Assembly (NCBI GenBank): GCA_900539175.1
Contig: UQAW01000060.1
Span: 1 to 24,498 of the forward strand
Direction of reading: 5' to 3'
Source: an uncultured Lachnospiraceae bacterium
GTDB lineage: Bacteria > Bacillota > Clostridia > Lachnospirales > Lachnospiraceae
DNA: 24,498 bases
How positions within the stretch are numbered: position 1 is the stretch's first letter; every line of letters starts with the position of its first letter. The notes beneath the pieces are model-generated. The model searched no databases. It saw nothing but the letters and a program-made list of their open reading frames with translations, and had not been told where the DNA came from. This document shows, piece after piece, positions 1 through 7,232 of this stretch. Both the position numbers and the translations under genes were made by a program.

Positions 1-60
1 CCCGAACAGGGCGGATTTCGAATGTTTTTAGGATTGCGGGAGCATGAAATGCGGAGTAGT
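1..60 (+). repeat. 60-bp dispersed repeat, copy 1 (at window edge)
   Basis: These 60 bases match the reverse complement of 12175-12234 at 56 of 60 positions by eye; the differences are at positions 7, 9, 54 and 59 of this copy. The core contains the small dyad GCATGAAATGC. The copy touches the window edge, so the element may extend further left. It encodes nothing obvious. It may be a REP/MITE-like or other dispersed intergenic element; the family is not recognised. Confidence 0.8.
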
Positions 61-124
61 TCGTGTATCATAGGTTTGACCCTGACATCATGTCATTGAA
101 ATAATGATACAGAAGATATAAATG

Positions 125-153
125 TTGGACACAATAATAAGGCTGGATATTAA
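125..153 (+). promoter_or_regulatory. Possible sigma-A promoter of the three-gene cassette
   Basis: A -35-like TTGGAC (125-130) and a -10-like TATTAA (148-153) are separated by exactly 17 bases, 24 bases before the first start codon of the cassette. Just upstream is a small hairpin (TCATT at 93-97 with AATGA at 103-107). The promoter is inferred from motif and spacing only. Confidence 0.4.
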
Positions 154-177
154 AACAGGAATGGAGAGAAAGTATTC

Positions 178-894
178 ATGTCATACAGGACATTTTTATG
201 GATAGAAGACTGTGAAGGTAAGGCAAGTTACATATTTTGGGAGAACTTTATGAAACAACTTTATCCAGAGGTAGTTGTTGAGAGTAAAAGGAATAATAGT
301 GAATTGGTCAAAGCAGTAAAATCTCTGAAAGATACCGATAATAAATATATAATTGTTTTTGATAATTCCTTTGACAATCTGCAGGTCGTAATGGAACGGA
401 AATTGTTAAAGCATTATGCGGATGGAAAAGATAATGTTCTTCTCATGGATATTATTTGCTTTGAATATATTCTGTTGGAATTTAAAAGCCTGATTAAATG
501 GATTTATGCATCAAATGATGAATTTTTGGAGAAAAGAGCCAGTTCTATAGCTGCAAGAAAAAAACTTGTGAGTTCTATTGGTTCCAGTGAACTGAACTAT
601 AAAGAGATTCAGGAAATTATGGAATACGACAAGCATATAAAAGAACATAATATTGAACAGTTAGCTGCAAGGCTATTGTTTGATTTGACAAGAAATACAG
701 GATTTGAGGTTTCAAAGGGGGCTATTGGTGAATGTTGGGTCAAGTCTTGTTGTGAGTGGGAAAAGCGACAAGAGAATGATATTTGCGGATTGGATGATAA
801 CAGGATGTCTGTATTTGATAAAATGAAGAACATTTATGAAGGGACCTCCCTTAAGGAGCAGTTAACAAAAGTTGGATTGGAGGTGTTGTTATGA
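178..894 (+). CDS. Hypothetical protein, TOPRIM-like N-terminus, first gene of a three-gene cassette
   Basis: 238 residues, ATG preceded by GGAGAG at a normal distance. I do not recognise a named family. The N-terminal pattern is an acidic start (WIEDCEGK, residues 8-15), a helix, an ESKRNNSELVKAV segment and then IIVFDNSFDN (around 58-67). This resembles the layout of TOPRIM/DUF4435-like domains (an early Glu, then a DxD-type acidic motif), but the usual DxD reads DNSFD, so the assignment is weak. The C-terminal third has a cysteine cluster (GECWVKSCCEW, then DICGL) that could bind metal. There is no signal peptide or membrane segment, so it is probably cytoplasmic. The stop overlaps the next start as ATGA, implying translational coupling. 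Base composition is visibly more AT-rich than murA or xfp downstream. The function is unknown; a defence or nucleic-acid role is inference only. Confidence 0.7.
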   Translation: MSYRTFLWIEDCEGKASYIFWENFMKQLYPEVVVESKRNNSELVKAVKSLKDTDNKYIIVFDNSFDNLQVVMERKLLKHYADGKDNVLLMDIICFEYILLEFKSLIKWIYASNDEFLEKRASSIAARKKLVSSIGSSELNYKEIQEIMEYDKHIKEHNIEQLAARLLFDLTRNTGFEVSKGAIGECWVKSCCEWEKRQENDICGLDDNRMSVFDKMKNIYEGTSLKEQLTKVGLEVLL

Positions 895-1334
895 TTACAA
901 TTTTTAAATCCAGGAAAGACATACCTCAGGATAAAGAATATATAGAATTGAATGATGTGTTTTTTAATCAGAATACAGTAGCCAGACTTGATGAAAGAGC
1001 CACTCCAATTGTTGAAGAAATTGATGATTCAAAGCTTCTTGGCAAATATAAGATCCGGTCAAGATTTGATGATGTTACCTTAGATGTTGATCAGCTCTCA
1101 GCAGGTTGCAAAACGGTATTAAATGTATTGTATTATCCGGATAAAGTGTTTTGTCTGAAAGAATGTGGCAATAATGCATTAAAGGTATTATATGGTTTTG
1201 AAAGCGGTTCCGTCTATAGTGATTACGCATTGATTCCGTTTGAGATGGAAAAGGTTATGGTTCAAACCAAAGACGGAAGCCGGATAATTGATGATTACGA
1301 AGAACTAAAGGAGTGGTGGAAGAATGAAGAGTAA
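891..1334 (+). CDS. DUF4869-like hypothetical protein
   Basis: 147 residues. The start overlaps the previous stop by four bases, and its end overlaps the next gene by 11 bases. The central stretch, LSAGCKTVLNVLYYPDKVF followed by CGNNALKVL (about residues 64-94), matches my memory of DUF4869, a small family of unknown function common in gut Firmicutes with an LSGG-K-L motif and a later CG-N-A motif. The family call is from memory, not from a search. No signal peptide, membrane segment or catalytic triad is evident. The C-terminus is acidic and Trp-rich (KEWWKNEE). Overlaps on both sides suggest the three products are made in fixed proportion and act together. Function unknown. Confidence 0.65.
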   Translation: MITIFKSRKDIPQDKEYIELNDVFFNQNTVARLDERATPIVEEIDDSKLLGKYKIRSRFDDVTLDVDQLSAGCKTVLNVLYYPDKVFCLKECGNNALKVLYGFESGSVYSDYALIPFEMEKVMVQTKDGSRIIDDYEELKEWWKNEE

Positions 1335-1752
1335 ACCTGTCGTGATGGATCATTTTTCAACGGTTCATACTTCGTTTATTGTAGATTTTTCATTTACAAA
1401 TAATATTACAATTTTGACTGGAGATTCCGGAACAGGGAAAACAGCATCCTTTTCGTTTATTAAAGAATGCGCAGCGGTCAATTCCAGTATTCTCTGCCTC
1501 AATTATCTTGATTATCAGAGGAATATTAAGGAGATCATAAGCCAGGCAAAGGGAAAGCTGATAGTCATCGATAATGCAGATGTTTTGTTAGATGACGATA
1601 CAAGAAAATACATTTCATTGGATGATAAGAACCAGTATTTGATTATTGGTAGAAATCCCAAAAATTTGTTTGCTACAAAAGAGAACTTGTTTGAATTGGT
1701 GAGTAAGAAGGTTGGTGAGCAGACAAAATTTTGTATAAAACAATATCTGTGA
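1324..1752 (+). CDS. Small P-loop ATPase, third gene of the cassette
   Basis: 142 residues with a clear Walker A, GDSGTGKT (about residues 33-40), and a Walker B-like strand, KLIVIDNADVLL (about 78-89). A later strand, YLIIGRNP, ending in an Arg, may act as sensor 1. The usual AAA+ lid domain is missing and no ABC signature is seen, so this is a minimal nucleotide-binding core well below the usual AAA+ module length. The reading frame closes normally, and I see no continuation in other frames downstream that would suggest a frameshift. It overlaps the DUF4869-like gene by 11 bases. A working guess is an NTP-dependent switch or motor subunit acting with the two upstream proteins, possibly an anti-phage or toxin-antitoxin-like set. 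That role is inference. Confidence 0.7.
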   Translation: MKSKPVVMDHFSTVHTSFIVDFSFTNNITILTGDSGTGKTASFSFIKECAAVNSSILCLNYLDYQRNIKEIISQAKGKLIVIDNADVLLDDDTRKYISLDDKNQYLIIGRNPKNLFATKENLFELVSKKVGEQTKFCIKQYL

Positions 1753-1815
1753 TAGCAGGGTCAGAAGGTTACGCGTTTTATACTTGCATGAAAAAGCATA
1801 TTTTGGGATCTCAAC

Positions 1816-1836
1816 ATCATATCTGTAACAGATGAT
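1816..1836 (+). other. Hairpin downstream of the cassette
   Basis: ATCAT (1816-1820) plus CTG (1823-1825) pair with CAG plus ATGAT (1829-1836), giving a short bulged stem without a T-run. It is preceded by ACATCAT, which also occurs on the upstream flank at about 85-91. It is part of the 211-base gap 1753-1963, which otherwise shows only the promoter of the next gene. Confidence 0.35.
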
Positions 1837-1882
1837 AGTTTATGTTCCGATACGTACAGGCAGTCGGAAGTAAAGAAAATCA

Positions 1883-1911
1883 TGGTAAAAAGCTGCTTCT
1901 TGTGGTATACT
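1883..1911 (+). promoter_or_regulatory. Extended -10 promoter for the MarR gene
   Basis: TATACT at 1906-1911 is preceded by TGG (1903-1905), an extended -10 element, with a poor -35 (TGGTAA, 1883-1888) 17 bases upstream. It lies about 55 bases before the start codon. Confidence 0.5.
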
Positions 1912-1963
1912 AATCGAAAGCGGCTGTGAAAAGTTAATTGCTTTTTACACCGGGAGAACAGGA

Positions 1964-2407
1964 GTGGAGATTGTGGATAGCCGGGAAGTGATCAATGATG
2001 TGTTGGTTCATCTGTTTAATGAAATCTGGCAGTTGGAAGAAGATGCGATTATTACAGATGAGTTTAAAGATATTACGAATAATGACATGCATATCATCGA
2101 GGCAGTAAGTCTGGATGGCGGCAATATGTCATCCATTGCGGCAAAACTGCATATAACGGTAGGATCATTGACGACCTCCATGAATAGTCTGGTAAAAAAA
2201 GGCTATGTAGAGCGGGAGCGCAGTGAGCGTGACCGACGGGTGGTTTATATCCACCTTACCAGTAAAGGCAGGAGAGCATATCGTCATCATGAAGAATTTC
2301 ACAATCAGATGACAGACGCTGTTTTGCAGTCTTTGAAGGAAGAAGAAATTCCGGTACTGGTAAAAACGCTGTCCGGTCTGTCTGCTTTTTTTGATAAGTA
2401 CAGATAG
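1964..2407 (+). CDS. MarR-family regulator, FabT-like
   Basis: 147 residues from GTG at 1964 (GGGAG 7 bases upstream). An in-frame GTG at 1973 with AGGAG at 1959-1963 is an equally good start and would give 144 residues. A winged helix-turn-helix lies around residues 45-110: NMSSIAAKLHITVGSLTTSM, then VKKGYVERERSERDRRVVYI, the typical MarR recognition helix and DRR wing. The phrases ITNNDMHIIEAV and HLTSKGRRAYRHHEEFH resemble FabT, the MarR-type repressor of type II fatty acid synthesis in streptococci and relatives. No fab genes lie beside it in this window, so the target is unknown. It would act as a dimeric cytoplasmic DNA-binding protein. MarR membership is firm; the FabT-like subgroup is moderate. 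Confidence 0.85.
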   Translation: MEIVDSREVINDVLVHLFNEIWQLEEDAIITDEFKDITNNDMHIIEAVSLDGGNMSSIAAKLHITVGSLTTSMNSLVKKGYVERERSERDRRVVYIHLTSKGRRAYRHHEEFHNQMTDAVLQSLKEEEIPVLVKTLSGLSAFFDKYR

Positions 2408-2492
2408 GATGATGCTACGAGGTTCACACAGTGGGTAGCAATCCGCAGGTATCATAAGATAAAATAGTATAAAAGCGGGATAATTTTGACTC

Positions 2493-2993
2493 ATGAAGAA
2501 TAATATAGTATTAATAGGAATGCCGGGTGTGGGAAAAAGCACAATCGGTGTTATTCTGGCAAAGCAGCTTGGTTATGAGTTTGTGGATTCTGATCTGATT
2601 ATTCAAAGAAAAGAGAACCGCCTGCTGCATGAGATTATAGAACAGGAGGGGGTTGACGGATTTATAGAAGTGGAAAATAGTGTCAATGCTTCTCTTTGCG
2701 TAGAGAAATCAGTCATCGCCACCGGAGGAAGTGCTGTCTATGGCCGGGAAGCGATGGAGCATTTGAAGAACATTGGCAGAATTGTTTATCTGCAGCTTTC
2801 TTATGAAGCTTTGGAGAAGCGTCTTGGTAATCTGAAAGGCCGGGGTGTGGTGCTGCGTGACGGACAAACGCTGAAGGACATCTACGAGGAGCGAAGTATG
2901 CTTTATAAAAAGTATGCAGATATTATTGTAAATGAGGAAGATTTAGATATTGAGAAGACTTTACAGAAAATAATTGAATGTATTACTATTTGA
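2493..2993 (+). CDS. Shikimate kinase-like P-loop kinase with altered substrate motifs
   Basis: 166 residues, the usual length for shikimate kinase, which phosphorylates shikimate with ATP in chorismate synthesis. Walker A is GMPGVGKST (9-17). VDSDLII (31-37) supplies the Asp that normally binds Mg and shikimate. KGRGVVLR (115-122) is the lid Arg region, and ERSMLYKKYAD (133-143) carries the Arg near the C-terminus. Two canonical features differ. The shikimate-contacting Arg of the FR..E motif reads FIEVE (57-61), and the Gly-rich ATGGG loop reads ATGGS (76-80). I recall the same ATGGSAV variant in annotated shikimate kinases of Lachnospiraceae, so it is probably a natural subfamily, not a decayed gene. 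No other aro genes are adjacent. The ribosome site is weak. A kinase is nearly certain; shikimate as substrate is not. Confidence 0.8.
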   Translation: MKNNIVLIGMPGVGKSTIGVILAKQLGYEFVDSDLIIQRKENRLLHEIIEQEGVDGFIEVENSVNASLCVEKSVIATGGSAVYGREAMEHLKNIGRIVYLQLSYEALEKRLGNLKGRGVVLRDGQTLKDIYEERSMLYKKYADIIVNEEDLDIEKTLQKIIECITI

Positions 2994-3046
2994 CGGAAAA
3001 GACGGAAAAAAATTTTTCGGCATTATGTAGAAAAACTTAAATTTTG

Positions 3047-3075
3047 TTTACAAAATCTTTGGGTTGAGTTAATAT
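3047..3075 (+). promoter_or_regulatory. Probable murA promoter with a small palindrome
   Basis: TTTACA (3047-3052) and TAATAT (3070-3075) are 17 bases apart, 123 bases before the preferred murA start. The -35 lies inside the dyad ATTTTG (3041-3046) / CAAAAT (3051-3056), which could be an operator. No terminator for the upstream kinase gene is convincing. Confidence 0.45.
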
Positions 3076-3198
3076 ATAAGACGAGGGATAATTATTTGGC
3101 TCCGTTTGATCGGCTTAAGACTGGGAAATGGAGAAAGAAAAAAGGAATCCGGCTATCCTATGAGGGTAAGATAACCGGAGATAATGACGAGGTGGCTC

Positions 3199-4491
3199 AT
3201 GGAACAATATGTAATCAGAGGAGGAAATCCTCTTGTTGGCGAGGTGGAGATTGGGGGAGCCAAGAACGCAGCGCTTGCAATATTGACGGCGGCAGTTATG
3301 ACAGACGAATTTGTTCTGATTGACAATCTGCCGGATGTAAGTGATATTAATGTGCTTCTTGAGGCAATTTCTGTAATCGGAGCAACAGTAGAGCGGATTG
3401 ACCGTCATACGGTTCGGATCAATGGATCCACCATTGGCTCTGTCAGTGTAGATTATGAATTTATTAAGAAAATTCGTGCCTCTTATTATTTGTTGGGGGC
3501 GCTTTTGGGAAAATATAAAAAGGCTGAGGTTCCGCTTCCGGGCGGATGTAATATAGGAAGCAGACCGATTGATCAGCATCTGAAAGGGTTTCGTGCGTTA
3601 GGGGCAAAGGTGGATATCCGTCACGGTGCCATTGTTGCTTCCGCAGAAAATTTAAGAGGAAGTCATATCTTTCTGGATATGGTATCTGTAGGTGCCACCA
3701 TCAATATCATGATGGCAGCAGCTATGGCAAAGGGGAATACGATTATTGAGAATGCGGCACGGGAGCCACATGTAGTGGATGTTGCCAATTTCCTGAACAG
3801 TATGGGTGCAAATATTAAAGGTGCAGGTACCGACGTCATCCGTATCCGCGGTGTGGAGTCCCTTCATGGAACGGAGTATTCCGTTGTACCGGATATGATT
3901 GAGGCAGGAACTTATATGTTTGCCGCAGCGGCAACAAAGGGTGATGTTCTGATTAAGAATGTAATTCCGAAGCATCTGGAGGCCATGACTGCGAAGCTTG
4001 TGGAGATCGGATGTGATGTGGAAGAATTTGATGATGCAGTGCGTGTAAGTGCCAGCAGACGTCTGGGGCGGACGCATGTTAAGACATTGCCGTATCCGGG
4101 ATTTCCGACGGATATGCAGCCGCAGATTTCCGTGACACTGGCTCTGGCGAAAGGAACAAGCATTGTAACGGAGAGCATCTTTGAGAACCGATTCAAGTAT
4201 GCCGATGAACTGACACGTATGGGTGCCAGCGTCAAAGTTGAGAGTAATACTGCGATTATCGATGGGGTGGACGGATTCACCGGAGCCAGAGTAAGCGCTC
4301 CGGATTTACGTGCGGGAGCAGCGCTGGTAATTGCAGGACTTGCTGCAGAGGGAGTAACCGTTGTGGATGATATTGTATATATCCAGCGGGGATATGAAGA
4401 TTTTGAGGGAAAACTGAGAAGTCTGGGTGCGGAGATTGAGAAAGTATCCAGTGAAAAGGAAATACAAAAATTCAAGCTTCAGATTGTATAA
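3199..4491 (+). CDS. murA: UDP-N-acetylglucosamine 1-carboxyvinyltransferase
   Basis: Catalyses the first committed step of peptidoglycan synthesis, transferring enolpyruvate from PEP to UDP-GlcNAc in the cytoplasm. I use ATG 3199 (430 residues) because GAGGTGG sits just upstream; an in-frame ATG at 3184 adds five residues but has a poorer site. Family hallmarks are all present: GGAKNAAL (Lys22-Asn23), LPGGCNIGSRP with the catalytic Cys at 117 (the fosfomycin target), GFPTDMQPQ with the catalytic Asp, and DLRAGAALV with the Arg equivalent to E. coli Arg397. Length matches the family. Many Firmicutes carry two paralogues (MurA and MurZ/MurAB), and I cannot tell which this is. It appears to be monocistronic, with its own promoter and a hairpin-rich 3' region. 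Confidence 0.95.
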   Translation: MEQYVIRGGNPLVGEVEIGGAKNAALAILTAAVMTDEFVLIDNLPDVSDINVLLEAISVIGATVERIDRHTVRINGSTIGSVSVDYEFIKKIRASYYLLGALLGKYKKAEVPLPGGCNIGSRPIDQHLKGFRALGAKVDIRHGAIVASAENLRGSHIFLDMVSVGATINIMMAAAMAKGNTIIENAAREPHVVDVANFLNSMGANIKGAGTDVIRIRGVESLHGTEYSVVPDMIEAGTYMFAAAATKGDVLIKNVIPKHLEAMTAKLVEIGCDVEEFDDAVRVSASRRLGRTHVKTLPYPGFPTDMQPQISVTLALAKGTSIVTESIFENRFKYADELTRMGASVKVESNTAIIDGVDGFTGARVSAPDLRAGAALVIAGLAAEGVTVVDDIVYIQRGYEDFEGKLRSLGAEIEKVSSEKEIQKFKLQIV

Positions 4492-4518
4492 AAACTGACA
4501 AGTTGGACGGAAGAGGTG

Positions 4519-4617
4519 CCTGCTTGCAGGTTGAAAGAACCGGATTGCCGGGTGAGATACACAGTACAAAGGAATATCTGTAAAAGGTATAGAACAGATA
4601 CAAGCTTTTTGTGTATT
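4519..4617 (+). other. Hairpin-rich murA-xfp spacer
   Basis: This part of the 274-base gap holds several dyads in a row. They are CCTGC/GCAGG (4519-4530), CCGG/CCGG (4540-4551), and a nested pair in which outer ATACACA (4557-4563) / TGTGTAT (4610-4616) encloses inner TATCTGT (4575-4581) / ACAGATA (4594-4600), followed by CAAGCTTTTT. The inner stem plus T-run could terminate murA. The whole could be a structured RNA; I do not recognise a riboswitch class. Confidence 0.4.
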
Positions 4618-4658
4618 TATTCCAGTAGTCTGGTCTTTTTATGCCCAAAAGCAGAAAA

Positions 4659-4693
4659 AACAAGTTGTGCAAACATCCAACAAGTTATATGCT
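4659..4693 (+). promoter_or_regulatory. Direct repeat and possible promoter upstream of xfp
   Basis: AACAAGTT occurs at 4659-4666 and again at 4679-4686, exactly 20 bases apart (two helical turns). A -35-like TTGTGC (4665-4670) and -10-like TATGCT (4688-4693) with a 17-base spacer overlap the repeats. An alternative -35, TTGTAA, lies at 4698-4703. This would leave a 5' leader of about 65 bases. Confidence 0.35.
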
Positions 4694-4765
4694 TTGGTTG
4701 TAAACGGATATGTCTGCTGATGTAGACATTACCATATATGAACGAATAGATGAAAGGAGTCTATT

Positions 4766-7153
4766 ATGAGCGAATCAACTACTTGCCTTGAGAAACAGCC
4801 GATTTCTGACGAGTTGCTTCGGAAGATGGATGCATATTGGCGTGCTGCGAACTATCTGTCAGCAGGACAGCTCTACTTGTTGGATAATCCTCTGTTGCGC
4901 AAGCCGCTGACAATGGATCAGGTTAAGAAAAAAATTGTAGGTCACTGGGGAACGGTACCGGGACAGAACTTTGTATGGACACACTGTAATCGTGTTATCA
5001 AACGTTATGATTTGGATATGATCTATATCTCAGGACCCGGACATGGCGGAAACTTCCAGATTGCCAATACATACCTGGAGGGCTCCTACAGCGAAGTATA
5101 CCCGAACATCAGTCAGGATGAGGAAGGTATGAAGAAAATGTTCAAACAGTTCTCATTCCCATGTGGAGTTCCGAGCCACTGTGCACCGGAGACACCTGGT
5201 TCTATCAATGAGGGCGGCGAGCTTGGATATTCAATCGCACATGCATTTGGTGCCGTTCTGGATAATCCGGAACTGATTGCTGTAGCAGTAGTAGGTGATG
5301 GCGAGGCCGAGACAGGTCCTCTGGCTACTTCCTGGCACTCCAATAAATTCCTGAATCCGGTTACAGACGGTGCTGTCCTTCCGATCATGAATATGAATGG
5401 ATATAAGATCAGCAATCCGACCATTTTTGCCCGTCTTTCTCATGAAGAAGTTGAGAATTTCTTCAAAGGCTGCGGTTGGAAGCCATATTTCGTAGAAGGT
5501 GACGATCCAATGGAGATGCACCGCAAGATGGCAGAGACGATGGATGCTGCAATCGAGGAAATTAAGGTCATTCAGAAAAATGCCCGTGAAGATAATGATC
5601 CTGAAAGACCGGTATGGCCGATGATCGTACTTCGCACACCGAAGGGATGGACAGGTCCGAAGGTTGTAGATGGACAGCAGATTGAAGGCACGTTCCGCGC
5701 GCATCAGGTTCCTATGTCCATGGAGAAACCAGAACATCTGGATATGCTCAAAGAGTGGCTGGAAAGCTATCGTCCGGAAGAATTATTTGATGAAAATGGC
5801 CGTGCACTTCCGGAAATTACAGAGATGACACCGAAGGGAAATGCACGTATGGGTGCGAATCCTCATGCAAACGGCGGTCTGCTTTTAAAAGACCTGCGTC
5901 TGCCTGATTTCCGTACATATGGAATCGAAGTGGAGCCTGGTAAAACGAAAGCACAGGATATGATCGAGCTGGGCGGATACATCCGTGATATCTTCAAACT
6001 GAATAAAGAAAACAAGAACTTCCGTATCTTCGGACCGGATGAGTCGATGTCCAACCGTCTGTATAAAGTATTTGAGGAGCAGAATCGTGACTGGAATGCA
6101 GGACTTCTGGAAAATGATGATTGTCTGGCAAGAGACGGACGTATTATGGACGGTATGCTGAGTGAGCATATGTGTGAAGGTTGGCTGGAAGGTTATTTGC
6201 TGACCGGACGTCACGGATTCTTCGCAAGCTACGAAGCATTTATCCGTATCGTAGACTCTATGGCAGCACAGCATGCAAAATGGCTGAAAGTCTGCAACCA
6301 GCTTTCCTGGAGACAGCCGATTGCATCTTTGAACTTTATTCTGACATCAAATGTATGGCAGCAGGACCACAACGGATTCACACATCAGGATCCTGGTTTC
6401 TTAGACCATATTGCCAATAAGAAAGCGGATGTTGTACGTATGTACCTGCCGCCGGATACGAACTGTCTGTTATCCTGTTTTGATCACTGCATCAAGAGCA
6501 AGAACTATGTCAATGCAATCGTAGCGTCCAAGCATCCGAGCTGCCAGTGGCTGTCTATGGAGCAGGCTGTGAAACATTGTACACAGGGTATCAGCATCTG
6601 GGATTGGGCAAGCAATGATGCAGGCGAAGAGCCAGACATTATTATGGCTGCCTGCGGTGATACACCGACTCTGGAGATCATGGCTGCAGTTACCATCCTT
6701 CGTGATGAGATGCCGGATCTGAAGATTCGTGTGATCAATGTAGTCGATCTGTTCAAGTTAGAGTCTGATTCCAAGCATCCGCACGGATTGAGCGATCGTG
6801 AATATGATGCGTTGTTTACCACAGATAAACCGGTAATCTTTGCATTCCACGGTTATCCGACACTGATTCATGAACTGACATACAAACGTCACAATACGAA
6901 TATGTCTGTTCACGGATATCTGGAGGAAGGGACAATTACAACACCATTTGATATGCGTGTACAGAACCAGATTGACCGTTTCAATCTTGTAAAAGATGCA
7001 ATTATGCATCTGCCGCAGCTTGGCAACAAGGGCGCTCATCTGATTCAGAAGATGAATGACAAATTGATCGAGCACAAGCAGTATATTGCTGAGTTTGGTC
7101 AGGATCTGGAAGAGATCCGCAACTGGGAGTGGCATACCCCGGAAGCTAAATAA
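4766..7153 (+). CDS. xfp: Xylulose-5-phosphate/fructose-6-phosphate phosphoketolase
   Basis: 795 residues, full length for the family, with ATG preceded by GAAAGGAG. The enzyme is cytoplasmic, uses thiamine diphosphate and Mg, and phosphorolyses xylulose-5-P (and often fructose-6-P) to acetyl phosphate plus glyceraldehyde-3-P (or erythrose-4-P), allowing pentose use with ATP from acetate kinase. Family-specific stretches are the N-terminal WRAANYLSAGQLYL, VGHWGTVPGQNF and SGPGHGG; the diphosphate-binding GDGEAETGPLATSWH; MNMNGYKISNPT; and in the second half GPDESMSNRL, EGWLEGYLLTGRHGFF and HQDPGF. Whether both sugar phosphates are used cannot be read from sequence. It stands alone between murA and a convergent gene, so it is probably monocistronic. 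Base composition and codon use look like those of a well-expressed host gene. Confidence 0.96.
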   Translation: MSESTTCLEKQPISDELLRKMDAYWRAANYLSAGQLYLLDNPLLRKPLTMDQVKKKIVGHWGTVPGQNFVWTHCNRVIKRYDLDMIYISGPGHGGNFQIANTYLEGSYSEVYPNISQDEEGMKKMFKQFSFPCGVPSHCAPETPGSINEGGELGYSIAHAFGAVLDNPELIAVAVVGDGEAETGPLATSWHSNKFLNPVTDGAVLPIMNMNGYKISNPTIFARLSHEEVENFFKGCGWKPYFVEGDDPMEMHRKMAETMDAAIEEIKVIQKNAREDNDPERPVWPMIVLRTPKGWTGPKVVDGQQIEGTFRAHQVPMSMEKPEHLDMLKEWLESYRPEELFDENGRALPEITEMTPKGNARMGANPHANGGLLLKDLRLPDFRTYGIEVEPGKTKAQDMIELGGYIRDIFKLNKENKNFRIFGPDESMSNRLYKVFEEQNRDWNAGLLENDDCLARDGRIMDGMLSEHMCEGWLEGYLLTGRHGFFASYEAFIRIVDSMAAQHAKWLKVCNQLSWRQPIASLNFILTSNVWQQDHNGFTHQDPGFLDHIANKKADVVRMYLPPDTNCLLSCFDHCIKSKNYVNAIVASKHPSCQWLSMEQAVKHCTQGISIWDWASNDAGEEPDIIMAACGDTPTLEIMAAVTILRDEMPDLKIRVINVVDLFKLESDSKHPHGLSDREYDALFTTDKPVIFAFHGYPTLIHELTYKRHNTNMSVHGYLEEGTITTPFDMRVQNQIDRFNLVKDAIMHLPQLGNKGAHLIQKMNDKLIEHKQYIAEFGQDLEEIRNWEWHTPEAK

Positions 7154-7190
7154 TTCTGCCGTCACGATTTTTAATTCCAAATACATCATG

Positions 7191-7232
7191 AAAGAAGAGC
7201 TGCATCAAATCCCTCCGATGCAGCTCTTCTTT
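7191..7232. terminator. Bidirectional intrinsic terminator between xfp and alr
   Basis: A perfect 16-bp stem (7191-7206 with 7217-7232) has a 10-base loop. The plus strand ends in a T-run through 7233, and the minus strand reads an equivalent T-run. The last base of the right arm is the last base of the convergent gene's stop codon. Confidence 0.92.

Noticed and set aside
3912..4475. 187-codon minus-strand open frame opposite murA
   Set aside because: It is antisense to a certain gene, lacks any domain and has Ser/Ala/Thr-biased composition typical of a shadow frame.
4516..4725. 69-codon plus-strand open frame in the murA-xfp gap
   Set aside because: Cys/Arg-rich, no ribosome site, and it covers the hairpin cluster; it looks like noncoding sequence.
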